From Peribolospora baueri (taxonomy: Eukaryota; Basidiomycota; Peribolosporomycetes; Peribolosporales; Peribolosporaceae), in contig JAMDHS010000094.1 of the NCBI GenBank assembly GCA_029717555.1, forward strand, positions 1-64,000: a stretch of DNA of 64,000 nt. Reading direction: 5' to 3'. The notes beneath the pieces are model-generated. The model was not told where the DNA came from, did no database searches, and worked only from the letters and a program-made list of their open reading frames with translations. The position numbers and the translations under genes were made by a program. Within the stretch, counting starts at the first letter, position 1. Every line of letters begins with the position of its first letter. Below, in pieces: positions 22,145-34,000 of this stretch.

Positions 22145-25100
22145 CTACAGACCGATCCAGCTGCTCCGTCCACCAGGGTTCATCAGCCCCGTCATGCCGA
22201 CCTTGATCCGTTTCCAGCTCGGCGTCCGCGGTTCGTCACCTCCTCCCCCCTCCCATTCTCCTTCTCCCTCCGCTCCCTCTCCCCCCTCCAACCTTGCCAC
22301 CCGCGTTCCGGCCAGCGCAGCAGCGGCGCCATCCACAGCATTCGCACTACCACCGCTCGCGTCGATTCCTTCTACGCCAGCAGCGCCACCCCAGCTCCTC
22401 GCCTGCGACGACAGACGGGCGTTCTTGAACGCCTCGCCGTAGTTGTCCGATCCTGTTGGAGTCGAATTGGTCCAAGTTGTGCTGCTCTCGCGGTTGTGCG
22501 GGCCATTGGACGACGTTCTGCTCGACCTTTGAGCCGTCGTCGGCGACATTGGGACGCCGACAGCCAGCGAAAGGTCTTCGGAGCGCCGGGTGGAAGCGGC
22601 GGCGGCGGCGGCGGCGGGGACAGAGAGGTAGGCCTCTGCTGACCACTCGTACCACACTTTCCGCCTTCCGTCGGTCAGACGCCACATGCTCACGTCGAGT
22701 TCCGAGTTGGGCGGCACGTACAGCGGTTCCTGTTCGTCGTTGTCGCACACACAAAGGAAGACGTCAGCGAGCTCGATGCGCAAGAAAAGGGTCGTTGTCC
22801 ACCATCGGTCCGAGATATCAAAAGCGCAAGAGAGAAAAGCACGACAGACCCTGAAAGGAAACCAGATGGGGAACCAGCTGAGCATATCTTTGCTACCTCT
22901 CCTAGGGTCAGGATGGATGCTGATTGTGACGTCGTCGTATAGCGTCGCCTCAAAATAGCCCGCCAAGCCATGGACGACACCGCTGTAAGGGATGTGGAAG
23001 GTGAGCTGCGTCGACCGGTTGTTATGGTGGTTCGTGACGGGCAGGCCTGCTCCGTGGTGGAGAAATGAAGGAAGAAGAAGGGATCCGTTCAGCCAACAAA
23101 TATCTCGCGTGCCGACGAGCTCCCGGACAGTCAGCTGGGCCGGCTCACCGTTCATATCCCGCAGAGGCCCCTCGCCTTCGACGAGGGGCCCGTGGACAAA
23201 CTGCCAGCACTCCTGCGTATCCTCCCAGTCTCCCCTCCCCCCACTCGCGCTCAGCCGACTGACGGCCTGGAACATGACCACATAAGGCGTCTCTACGCTC
23301 TTCACCGACCTTGAGGGCGACGGAGAGCCGGCGGCGAAGGCGACCTCGGAGTGAAGCTTGGAGGAGGAGACGGGAGAGAGGTAGGCCGTGTAGGAGCGTG
23401 GGATCGAGATGCCATCGGCTGTGGAGCGGCGTAGTGGAGAGTGGAGAGTCAGGTCCACAATCTCAGTTGGGTTCTGCGTCGTCGTACAAGACAAGGGACG
23501 GACAACGCACTCACGCTTGAGAAAGCGCATCGCCCCATCAAGACACTCCGGGCTCAGCTCATTATCGCCAAAGCTGCCTAAAAGTTCCGAGACGACAATG
23601 TCGGCTTTTTGGGCGGGCGGAAGGAGTGTGCGCATGTCGGCGAAGATGAGTTCGACAGAGGAACCCCATTCGTTTGCCTTTCGCTCTTGTAGACTGCAAG
23701 AAAGAGCGGTCGGTGATGGGGTGAGATGGGATCGAGTGCGGGCGCGCGGGCGCGTTAAGAAGGGACACTCACGTCACAAACGCGTTCGGGTTCTTCTCCA
23801 CCGCGACCACCTTGACCTCGCGCACGGCTCGCTCAGCGGCGGACAGACACCGTGCCACGAGAGGCCCTCGTCCGGCGCCACAGACATAGATGACCCTAAG
23901 AAGGGGGTCGATAAGAAGGGGGGCGTTGGGATCAGCTTATTGGCGAAATACATGTAAAGAAAATGTCCTTGCACTCACGTCATGGACGTTGACGGTCGGT
24001 CCGACAGGGCCCGGTACACGGCCTGTAAATTCAAAGATCACACCCAGTCACGTAACGTGGCAATTCCATCTCCACCGATCGGTCCCGCACTCACCTCCTC
24101 ATACCGAGCATACTTGATCGGATCCCTCTCAAACACTTCATACGTCGAGCTCTCCAAATTATCCATCAGAGGCTGCAAGGGCGCCTGGAGCCAATCCATA
24201 TACCCCCTCGCAAAGTCCTCCACGGCGCTCTCCTTGGACGCTGTGCGCTCGAGATGGCGTACGTACTGGATGTAGGCTGCTTGGCCGCCGCGGCTGTGCG
24301 ATGGCGGACGGCGGTGGGTGGAGGAGAGGATGACGGTGGGCTTTTGCTGTCGCGGATGGACCGGGATCGAACTAGTCAGGGCCAACTCCCCCAGGTAATC
24401 CACCCCTTTGTCCTGGCACTTACCTTCATAGCACCCCTCAAGAACGCCTGCATGTCCTTGCTGAGGACAGGATAGCCGTGAGCGTTAGGAATGTAAGCAT
24501 GGGCGGATAGCCAGATCTGGCGGACAGGCTCTGCGTTCCAGCGGGCGAGCGACGGGAGCGGGGGCATCGGCAGGCCGAGATCCAAGGCTTGTGGACGACG
24601 AAGGGAAAGAGAGACAGGGTGAGAATCGGCCTCCGGGAGGGAACCGTCCAGACGAACGACGGGCTGGCTGGCTCACCTACGCCTAACCTGCCCGAGTAGC
24701 CAGAAAGACTGCGGATGGTATCCCAAGCTTCCCAGACAGCATTGGCGCGGTCCTGCAAACCTTGCTTGTCGTTGAGAGTCAAAGGCGATGAAGACGGCGA
24801 CGGCGACGGCGGGGCTAAGAGAGGAAGGCGAACGGAGATCCGCAAGTAGTTCGACTCGGCCAAGGCGACGTTGATAGCCCTCGCATAGTCGTTGAGGTAC
24901 TTTTTCCTGTCTTCCATCTCTTTGTCTGCTCCCAAAAGTGATCTCGGTGGGGGTACGACGAGGGTGGGGATAGCGAGATAGGAGGCGTACGATATTTCTT
25001 GGCGAAGGGCGAGCTCCGAGTCAAGTCGGACGGAGGCGTCCGGTGAGTCGAGGTCGAGCCAGTCGGAGGCGAGGCCGATCAATGCTTCGGTCTCCTCTGC

Positions 25101-25797
25101 AGATGGATCGTCGGTGAGGAGCAAGTAAATAGAGATGGCGTCTGGGACGGCGACGGACGAAATGGAGCTCACCAAGTCTGGTGACATTGACCTCTCCCCT
25201 CCTAAACCTCCCACCGACCCTCCAAAGGTCCCTCTCGCGCCTCCATCTTTTCTTCTCCTGTCTTTCCTTCTCTGAACTTGCCTTGACCTCGGCGTCGTCG
25301 TCGTCCTGCTCCTCGCCGTGATTATCCAAACGTGGCTCTTCTTCGGTCTCCTTGCTCTTCAAACACATCTCCTCCCATCTAGCCCTCCAATGGGCGTTCG
25401 TCAAAGGCACACAAACCAAGTCATAGTCCTTGGCAAGAGCGTCGGCGGTAAGATGTTGAAGGGCCGTCAAGATTGGCTGTCCTCCCGCAGAACTCTGTTG
25501 TATTCTCGTCGCCCCGGCCCCGGCCCCGGCCCCGGCGGCGCTATCGACCGGCGCCGGTGCCGGGTCCTTCTCGTCGGACATCCTCGCCGCGCTGCCATTC
25601 TCGCCTTGTGCGCCTCTATGCGCAGAAGAATGGAGAACGCCAGAGGCGGGAGAAGGCGTGTCCGAGTCGGGCGCATGGGCGGCAGAGGGAAGCTGTGACT
25701 GGGGGATGTGAAGGGCGACGGTGATGGGCGTGGGTGAGTGATCGCCGCCGGCGCCGGCGCCGACCTGTGCTTGGTCCCCGGCAGAGTGGTAAGCCAT
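22145..25797 (-). CDS. PRMT5: PRMT5 / Skb1 / Hsl7 type II protein arginine methyltransferase
   Basis: Makes symmetric dimethylarginine on histones and splicing proteins. Start chosen at MAYHSAG (25797); an in-frame ATG at 25983 is possible but gives an Arg/Ser-rich leader. The N-terminal TIM-barrel part includes [35 protein letters not shown] and [20 protein letters not shown]. The Rossmann part has [33 protein letters not shown] (SAM motif I), [30 protein letters not shown] (double-Glu active loop), [20 protein letters not shown] and the beta-barrel [18 protein letters not shown]. The C-terminus [11 protein letters not shown] matches the family end NPTGRSYTIGL. Unusual: about 110 Ala/Ser/Gly-rich residues lie between [11 protein letters not shown] and that last strand, where human PRMT5 has only a few. 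At least seven introns. Confidence 0.93.
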
Positions 25798-27085
25798 GGG
25801 TGAGGAAGGCGCTCTTGTCGAGGTGCTGTGTGTGTAATAGAGGAGGGTGAGCGTACTCTTCCGAGACCGAGCCGATGATGAATGATTTAAGTTCCTGCGG
25901 ACGAGGGAAGCAAAAAAGTGTGCACGGCGGTCAGCTGACCGCGGTGCCTGCGTCCGTGGGTGCTCTCTCTCTGCACTCACCAAGGAGGGGACACGGAGAG
26001 GGAGAGGTATAGGAGAGGAAGAAGAAAGAGGGAGAGAAGCGAGGCGGACAAGGTGGACGGACTGGCCGACTTCGCTGCCGAACGATGATCGGAATTGCGA
26101 GAGAGAAGAGCTCGGAACAAGTTTCCACTCAGGTCGATGATTATGCCGTCTCGTGTGCGCCGACTCAACTCCTCCCGGCGGTCAAAGTGGATCATCCCTT
26201 TCTCTCTCTGCCTCTGTTGGTCAGGCGTGATGACCGAATAGTGGGTGCTACACCTTCTGCCTCCAGCATCACTCCTCACTCGCCAGTCGCTATACATACA
26301 CTCGCCCGAGTAGGTGACCGACTGACCACATCCTCTCGCCTTGGCGCGCACATGTATACTGTATGTCCTCCAGGGCGTGGCCGAAGGAAGCAAGGTGGAA
26401 CCGACAAAGCCGAACAGCGCCAGCCGTTCCTCCGTTCCTCGACCCTGCACTTTTTTCGTCTCGGCTTCGTACTCCGCATCCGAACCCTGGACCGCTTTGC
26501 TCTTGGCATACGAGCCGAGCTGAACATGACCAGCGGTCCGTGTGGCCGACGCCTGCTTCCGGACACGGCTGACCGCATCGCCGCCTCAAAAGTCAGCCCC
26601 TCCGCTTCGCTAATCCTTCGCTTTCCATCGTAAACGTGCGACCGGCCGGCCGGACCGGACCGTCCATCGAGGTGAGCATAGAATACGTGATGGCCTGGCC
26701 GCTCCGGGAAGATGGAGGGACTCCTCGGAGCGCAGGGGAGCCAAATGGCACCCGTTGCGGCCCATTGCTTTGGGGAAACAAGTAGGTCAAGTCATTTGAA
26801 ATCTCTGCGTTGCGTGCTCGGGTGGCCAGTTTGAAAAGGAAGGGAGGGGCCAGGGAGAAAGGCGGAAGACATGATGTAGTAGGTGGCCACTTTGGAAGAA
26901 TGTATATGTCCTCGCGGGCAGGAACCAGAGTGGCGACAAGAGTGCCTCTTCTAACCATCGTGCTTGTCGTCAGGAGACATACTTGGATGGGATGGAAAGC
27001 GCTTTCGGCATGTGGTCTTGTCATTGGCCTTGGCCTTAAAGGCAGGAGACAAGGAAGGAACCTTGAGAATCTTGAGTGGAGGCGA
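25798..27085. other. Upstream of PRMT5; no gene recognised
   Basis: About 1.3 kb. The part next to 25797 is the PRMT5 leader and promoter. A 178-codon frame on the minus strand (26593..27129) starts inside the minisatellite and shows no family, so I do not call it a gene. Confidence 0.5.
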
Positions 27086-27965
27086 CGTCGGTGGTTTGAA
27101 AAGAAAACCTTGAGGGCATCAGGGTCCATTCAACCTTGAAGGAGGCGAAGAGAGAGCAGGAGTTCGGAGAGACAGTCTTGCCAGGGAGCATTGGCGTCCG
27201 TTCTGGCTTGATTGATGTTTGAAAGATATAAATTAAACGAAATGGAGATTCTAAACTAAACTACTGGTCTAAACTACTGGAGTGAATACTAAACTAATGG
27301 AATCCGGGGAGGAAATTTTGGTGGTCTGGAAAAGCTTGAGGCCATCAGGGTCCGTTAAACCTTGAAGGAGGCAAGAGTAAGAGAGAGCAGCAGTCCGGAG
27401 AGACAGTCTTGCTAAGGAGCATTCGGGTCCGTTCTGGCTTGATTGATGTTTGAAAGATGTGAATTAAACGAAATGGAGATTCTAAACTACGAATGATGGA
27501 GATTCTAAACTACTGGTCTAAACACAAGAGAGAGCAGGAATCCGGAGAGGAAGTTTTGGTGGTCTGGAAAAGCTTGAGGGACTTGAGGGCATCAGGGTCC
27601 GTTAAACCTTGAAGAAGGCAAGATGGAGAGCACGAGAGAGCAGGAGTTAGGAGAGGCAGTCTTGCTTAGGAGCATCAGCGTCCGTTCAACATTGAAGGAG
27701 ACAAGAGCGAGAGCACGAGAGAGCAGGAGTCCGGTGAGGCAGTGGTGGTCCATTCAACCTTGACGGCATTAAGGTCTGCTCAACCTGGCAAGAGTGAGAG
27801 CGCGAAAGAGCAGCAGGAGTCCGGAGAGACAGTCTTGCTTAGGAGCATTAGGGTCCGTTCAGAGCAGGAGTCCCAGTGAGGCAGCAGCGTCCGTTCAATC
27901 CCTTGAAGAAGGCGAGAGTGAGACCAAGGGAGAGCAGGGGTTCGGAGAGGCAGGCTTGGCAATCT
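27086..27965. repeat. Degenerate minisatellite array with higher-order copies
   Basis: The core phrase 'ccttgagggcatcagggtcc' and its variants (agagagcaggagtccggaga, agacagtcttgctaagga) recur about eight times. The first part is built of two larger copies of about 236 bp, each with the block 'ggtggtctggaaaagcttga' (27321 and 27557) and an AT-rich spacer containing 'aattaaacgaaatggagatt'. Later copies are shortened to about 80-100 bp and lack the spacer. No transposase or coding signal is seen. Confidence 0.8.
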
Positions 27966-28012
27966 GGAGACTTCCTTGAGAGCATCGCGGCTGTTCTCGG
28001 TGGTTCACTTAC

Positions 28013-28484
28013 CACTCAAGGCTTGTACGATTAGTAAGCATCGAGCTCTTCTCTTACCTTGCCTGTTCTTACGACTCAAGGGTTGGTACGGTTAGTGGGC
28101 ACGATAGCTATACTTCTCACCTTGTCTGTTGCCAGTCGGGGTTAGTACGGTTAGTAGGCATCAAAGCTCGGCTGTTCTCTCACCTTGTCTGTTACCAGTC
28201 CAGGTTAGTAGGGTCAATAAGCATCAAAGCTCTCAGCTGTTCTCTCACCTTGTTTGTTAGCACTCAAGGTTAGTACGTGAGTAGGCAAAGCTCTGTTGTT
28301 CTCTTACCTTTTCGTTGACGTTCGGGGTTAGTAAGGTTAGTAAGCATCAAAGCTCGGCTGTTCTCTTACCTTGTCGTTAACGTTCGCGGTTAGTACGGTT
28401 AGCAGGCATTAAAGCTCAGCTGTTCTCTTACCTTGTCGTTAACGGGGTTAGTACGGTTAGTAGGCATCATGGCTATTCTCTTAC
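28013..28484 (-). repeat. Tandem array of about eight intron-like units of about 62 bp
   Basis: Read on the minus strand, each unit starts GTAAGAG or GTGAGAG (a strong 5' splice site), contains one or two TACTAAC/CTAACC branch-site words in its middle, and ends ACAAG directly before the GT of the next unit. Unit boundaries on the plus strand: 28484, 28431, 28369, 28307, 28248, 28183, 28120, 28057, ending at 28013; lengths 53, 62, 62, 59, 65, 63, 63 and 45. Just upstream on this strand (28485..28690) is a Pro/Ser/Gly-rich open stretch ending CTTCAAG, a good exon end. So each unit looks like a whole minimal intron, joined by zero-length exons. Confidence 0.75.
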
Positions 28485-28754
28485 CTTGAAGAAGTAAGAG
28501 GGGTCAGGAGTGGAGGCGCTGGACCCGCTGGACCCGCCGACGGCGGTGGCGGCGATGACGGCGGCTGAAGGTGGGGAGCGGAATTCTGAGGGACGCCGCC
28601 GCCACCGGGAGCATTGAGGATATCAGTGCTGTTTTGTGACCTTGAAAAGCGGGTCATACTTCCCCCATCAAGTCCCTCCACCGTTGACAAGAGCTATCTG
28701 CCTCAGCCGTCAAGTCAAGACTATCCAAGCCGCTGAAGGCTGGGACTGATATTG

Positions 28755-29620
28755 GTGGTGAAGGGACTTGGAGGGGAGGGGGTTGTTATTGTTATTGTTT
28801 TTGTTTTTGATTTTGGGGCTTGGAATTTCGGGGCTTCTTGGTTTTGGTGTGGTTTTGTATTTGGGGCTTGAGAGTCGGGGCTTTTTGGTTTTGTATTTGG
28901 GGATTGAGATTCGGGGCTTTTTGGTTTTGATGGGCTTGAGATTCGGGGCGGCTTTTTGGTTTTGATTTGGGGCTTGAGATTCGGGGCGGCTTTTTGGTTT
29001 TGTATTCGGGGCTGCTTTTTGGTTTTGATGTTTTGGGTCTTGAGATTCGGGGCTTGCGATTTCGGGCTTTTTGGTTTTGATTTGGTTTTGTATTCCGGTC
29101 TTGAGGTTTGAGGCTTTTTGATTTTGATTTGGTTTGGGGCTTGGGGCTTTTTGGTTTCTTTTTTGTTCTTGAGATTCGGGGCTTTCTGATTTTTTGTATT
29201 TGAAGCCTCGGGTTTGACTTTTTTGGGGATTGTTTTTGCGTTTTGTTTTTGTTTTCGTTTTTGTTCTCGTTGTTCGTTGTTCGTTGTCGTTGTTCTTGTT
29301 CTTTTTTTTGTTTTGTTTTTTTTTGCTTTTTTTCGGGGGGTTTTTTTTTTTGCTTTTGTTCTTTTTCTTGTTCTTCTTGTTGTTTTGTTCTTGTTCTTGT
29401 TTTTCGTTTCGTTTCGTTTCGTTTCGTTCTTGTTCTTGTTCTTGTGCTTGTTTTAGTTTGTTTTTGTTTTTTGTTTTTGTCTTTTCGCTCTTTTTCGTTT
29501 TTTTGTGAAGTTTGAAGGTTGATCGTTTTCAATTTCGCTTTCGTTTGGGATTTGGGGCTTGGGTTTTGCTTTTTGCTTTTTGCTTTTTTCTTGTTTTTTT
29601 TTTTTTTTTTTTGTGAAAGC
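28755..29620. repeat. G/T-biased simple repeat region (C/A on the minus strand)
   Basis: The first half repeats phrases like 'ttttggttttgatttggggcttgagattcgggg' with a drifting period of about 30-45 bp; the second half is T-rich with TTTCG, TTGTTC and TTTTTG runs and ends in a T tract at 29588-29612. The plus strand has almost no A or C. A 302-codon frame is open on the minus strand (28792..29700), encoding a Lys/Gln/Pro/Asn/Thr chain; I read this as a by-product of a purine-poor repeat, not as a gene. Confidence 0.8.
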
Positions 29621-29785
29621 GCTAAGCGCTTGGCGTCTGCTGCTGGATTGCTCGGTGGCAGACCTCGCGCAGGGACACGATGGTACCCTGAGTTGCACAC
29701 CGTGGGCGGCCAATTTGAAGGGAAAGGTGCAGGGATGAAGGGGGCTACCGCAGGGTACTTGGGCTGTTGAGGTGAGCATGTTACC

Positions 29786-30090
29786 GCCTCGCCAGGGTCG
29801 AGATGAGGAGAACGGGTCGATGGGGTCTTTTCCCAACGATCGCCGACCTAGAGCAAAAAGTTTAGAAGCAGGGCCGTCAAGCAGGGACGAAGCTTGCAAG
29901 TGCTCACCTTGTGCAGCGGAGGCGGAAAGCTGTGGGATGTGGGGTGATTACCGCCTCCTCAAGGTCGAGATGAGGAGGGGATCGAGGGGTCTTTTCCCAA
30001 TGATCCCAGACCTAGAGCAAAAAGGTTAGGGGCAGGGACGTCAAGGGGGGACGAAGTTGAAGTGCTCACCTTGTGCAGCGGAGATGTGAG
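29786..30090 (-). repeat. Two direct copies of a ~135-bp segment, each with an intron-like insert
   Basis: Copy 1 is about 29786..29921 and copy 2 about 29951..30090. On the minus strand each reads CTCCGCTGCACAAG, then a 58-60-nt stretch starting GTGAGCACTT and ending TTTTTGCTCTAG (29848..29907 and 30012..30069), then GTC-GATC-TTGGGAAAAGACCCC and CTCATCTCGACC. Splice-like borders are conserved in both copies, suggesting a duplicated exon-intron-exon piece. I could not find a single open frame that joins both copies, so no gene is called. Confidence 0.7.
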
Positions 30091-30293
30091 GCTATGGCCA
30101 TGGATCGGTGTGGAGTGGGGAGGCTCCGCACGCACAAGATGTGTCATGGGGGCCTGTGAGTAAGAGAGAGGAAGAGAGGAAAGCGCAAGCAAGAGGATGA
30201 GGAGGGCATGTGCACACAGGCACTTATGAAAAAGACTTGAGCTCACTGATCCGTAGCCTTCTTCAAGCTAAACGTCACGGTTGGTGGCGGCAT

Positions 30294-31012
30294 GGCGTAT
30301 GGATAAGCGATTGGCGTAGAGGAGTAAGACTCTAGATAGAGAATGTTATAAGAGGAGAGATGTCACCGTGGGAGATGTCGCTCTTGGTTGATGAGGAGAT
30401 GAAGAAAGGAGGAGACACGGTGGACGACTGGTCTTTTCTAGCTTTGGATGAAGGCCCGACGCTGATCGCCTTGCCTGAACCGATCAGCCCGACTCACTGT
30501 GCACATGTCTCACACCCTGCCTTGCCGCTTTTGATATCTTTCTGCATCGGAATCCTTCCTGCATCATCAGACACGGACGCGGAAGAGGACGTCGAGTCGC
30601 CGTTTGCATAACTGGCATGGCGATGAAAGCAGACAACGTCGACTTAAAATACGTGGTGATGAAAGCAGACCTTGTCGTGGACGGGTAGATTAAAAGCGTA
30701 GAGGCGGCAACGACGGTTTCGGCCCCCGGCGCGGGCACCTGCTGCGGCGGACGGCTGCTCGGGTGTCCGGACCGGCGGCTCTGCTTCCCCCGCATTGCAT
30801 CACGTCTGGGGTAAACATCGGACGGCTTGGAGGAAGGACGACGACGTCGGCATCGATGCCGCCGGAGGCCGAACGCCGAGCTCGGTGACCGCTTGCTTGC
30901 TGGCATAAATTGAAGACTTGGCTCCCGCATCACGTCCTCCCGTCCACCTGGCCCGCCTGCTTTCCTGTGCCAAATCTCCAGCCGGCTTCCGTGCAAGAGA
31001 CAAGCATCAACC
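30294..31012. other. Upstream region of the carboxylesterase
   Basis: About 720 bp with no supported gene. It joins the repeat-rich block to the start codon at 31013 and presumably contains the esterase promoter. Confidence 0.45.
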
Positions 31013-34000
31013 ATGCTTCTTCCCCGTACCTGGCTGCCCGTCCTCACTCTTGCCTCGACGGTCTTGAGCGCGCCGTCGTCTCCGTTCGAACGACAACAAG
31101 TGCAAGCCATCAACGCCGCCCGCCGCCTGCCCCCCTCCGACCCCCGCGCCCTCGTCGCTGATGGTGCCGCTTCATCCTCTTCGTCCAGCGCCATCAATAC
31201 TAACACCTCGCAGTCATGCACAAACTGCACCAACCTCGGAAACACCTACTACCCCACTATGGACCCGCCCATTTCCCCTAGCGATCCCGTCGTCAAAGTC
31301 CTCAATGGCTCCTACGCCGGCGTGCACTTTTCAGGACTCGATTCGAACGCGACCTTGTCGGGAATCCCCGTCAAGCACCCATTGGAATTTTTTCTCGGCA
31401 TGCCTTATGCCCAGCAGCCCGCGGGACAGAGGAGGTTGAGCAGGCCCGGGAGGCTGGGAGACGACTATACGTGGAACGCGACGAGGCCTGCCAAGCGGTT
31501 CTCCGAATTTTGTTATGTGAGTGGAGCGAGCTGGTCTTGCGGCCAACTTGCACCCAACTCGTCGCGCTTTTCTTTAAGTTTACCCAATCTCCGCTCTCAT
31601 TTCTTCTATTGTCTTAGGGTGTCGGTATTGACGATAACTACAATCCCGCCGGGGTGAGCGTTCATCACGCCTTCCCATTTCTTCCCCAGCCAGCATTCCT
31701 GTGCCCAGCTTGTCACTACAGAGACGGCCTGCCGACACCCGCGTGTGTTCTTCCTTCTAGTTTATAACCTACAAGCTCGGCGAGAACTGCCTGACCGTGA
31801 ACGTCGTCCGGCCGGCCGGAGTGAAGGAGGGTGACAATCTGCCCGTTTGGGTGGGTTTCATCAGGAGCAAATTATGCGCTCATTTTGCAACAGGGCTGTG
31901 TCGAGGTCACGAGGACACGGCTTACCCTATTATGCTTCTTTCTCCCTTCTTTTCTCTCCTCTCTCCATAACACCGCCGTGTCTAAGACCTATGTGAGTCG
32001 GTCACAGCTCGTGTCGAAAAATAGCTACGGTCGCGTTGTGGGGATGATCTTGGAGAGTGGAGATGTTCCTTGCTTGCCAAAGTAAGAGAGATCGCTAACG
32101 GCTGACAGAAATGAACCCGAATGGGCCGCCCTTGCGCGACAGATCTACGGAGGCGGCTTCAACTACGGTGGGACTGCCGATCACCGTCTGAACGCGTCCT
32201 TCATAGTCGACAGGAGCATTGAGATGGGCCAGCCCGTCATCTTCGCCTCGCTCAACTATCGCGTACACGCTTTGGGGTTCCCGGTTGGAGACCAAGCCAG
32301 GAAGGAGGGCGTGACAAATTTGGGATTGTACGATCAGAGGCTCGCGTTGCATTGGATTAAGGTAGGCCCTAAACGTCGTCCTCTTGCTCGGCTGCGGCGG
32401 CTTGAGGAGAGCGAGGGGAGCGTCCCTGGTCCTGTCGTTGACGGAACGTCCGTTCTGCGCCGCAGGAAAACATTCACGCTTTTGGAGGAGATCCAAGTGA
32501 GTGTCGGGGACCGTTGTCTGACGATAATTTCCCATCTCTTGTTGTGGTCGTGTGGGCTCGCGACCGAAAGCTGACCCGAGAGCACTTTCAAATACCGGAC
32601 TTTTCCACCAGACAAGATCACGAGTACGTTCAGTCTTAATTGTTTCCAGGCAGTTCACGCGCTTGAAAGGAAAGGACAAAGTGGATACTGAGGAACACAA
32701 ACCCTGCGCTTCTCTATTTCTTTTCCTTCCCTTCGACCCCGGTGCTAGTCGATGGGGAGAGCGCCGGCGGTGCCTCGATCCTCTTCCACTACACAGCTTT
32801 TGATGGTCGCGATGACGATCTCTTCCGCGGAGGGATTGCTCAATCGAGCTACTATGCCACTGTTCCTGACTCGCCACAGCGAACGGCAGCAGAGAACAAG
32901 TCATGGCAAGGCCTCCTTAATGCGACCGGATGCGTCTCCCACACGAACGGTTCCTCCCAACTTGATTGCCTTCGCGCATTGCCCTTCGAGGAGCTCAAGA
33001 CGGCTATCAACGGCACCTATCCGACTGTTTGGGGACCGGTCGTTGATGGGGACCTTGTGAAGGACGATCTGCAGAAGATGTTCCGAGAGGGAAAACATGT
33101 CAGTCGTCCGCTCATGATTACGGCCAATAGCGACGAAGGTGGGTTCTCACGTCTGTCTCTGTGTCCGTCCATCCGGCACGCATGCGTCGGCATCATCTTC
33201 ATCGTCTTCCACTGTTCTCTCCGTCTGAGAATGTGTGCTCATGATGACCACGTCTCGCCCGTGCAACGTTGGTACCGTCTGTACACCCGCTTCTCCTTGC
33301 CCGCTTGACATGCTGTCACACCGCCCGAAAGGCGCGAGCTTCGGCGTACGCAACCTGAATACCTCCGCGGACATCATCAACGCGATCCGAAATGACTACA
33401 CCGACCTCGCTCCCTCAGTCGTCACCGACGCAGCCGCTTCGGGCCTACTCAACGCCTACCCGGAAGACGAAGACATCTGGGTCCCTTACGCAGCAGGTGA
33501 CGGCCAGTTGGCCGGCGGAGGATTGATGGACCGTAGGAGCTGCGCGATCTTTGGGGACATGAAGATGGTAGCACCCAGGAGGGAGGTTGCGCAAATGGTC
33601 AGCAAGAAGGCGGACGTGTACACCGCCAGGTTTGATCAGGTGCCTTGGCAGTGAGTGCTTCCTCCTTGCTGGATTTGCACCCCGAGGAGAAGACAGTTGT
33701 GGCAATTGAACAGAAAAAGGGGTTGAGTTCAAACTCTGAGTAACGGGGATGTTGCTGACAAGTCCTCCTCGGCGCCACTTCTCCACGCCGTGGCACAGCA
33801 TGCCGATTGACAATGGCGCATTCCACTTCTCTGAGTGAGTACTTTTCTTTTTGTCTCTCTTCATCCATCCCTCGGAGGCGCATTATAGCTCGTGAACACT
33901 GCAGTAACAAGCGATCCACTCTTTTCGCAGAATGGCCTACGTGTTCCGCCAATCTCTGCTCACTCAGAACGCTCTGGGCACGAAACCACGCGACTTGGCA

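Noticed and set aside
26593-27129. 178-codon minus-strand frame upstream of PRMT5
   Set aside because: It begins inside the minisatellite and shows no family, signal or membrane feature.
28013-28484. Telomere- or subtelomere-type repeat (recurring GGTTAGTA)
   Set aside because: Units are about 62 bp and organised around splice signals; no short telomeric unit repeats directly.
28792-29700. 302-codon minus-strand frame as a Lys-rich protein gene
   Set aside because: Composition follows directly from the G/T simple repeat; no start context, domain or exon support.
30247-30293. First exon (MPPPTVTFSLKKATD) of a minus-strand gene running through the duplicated segments and the intron array
   Set aside because: The next plausible exon joins out of frame and gives an early stop; no full model could be made to work.
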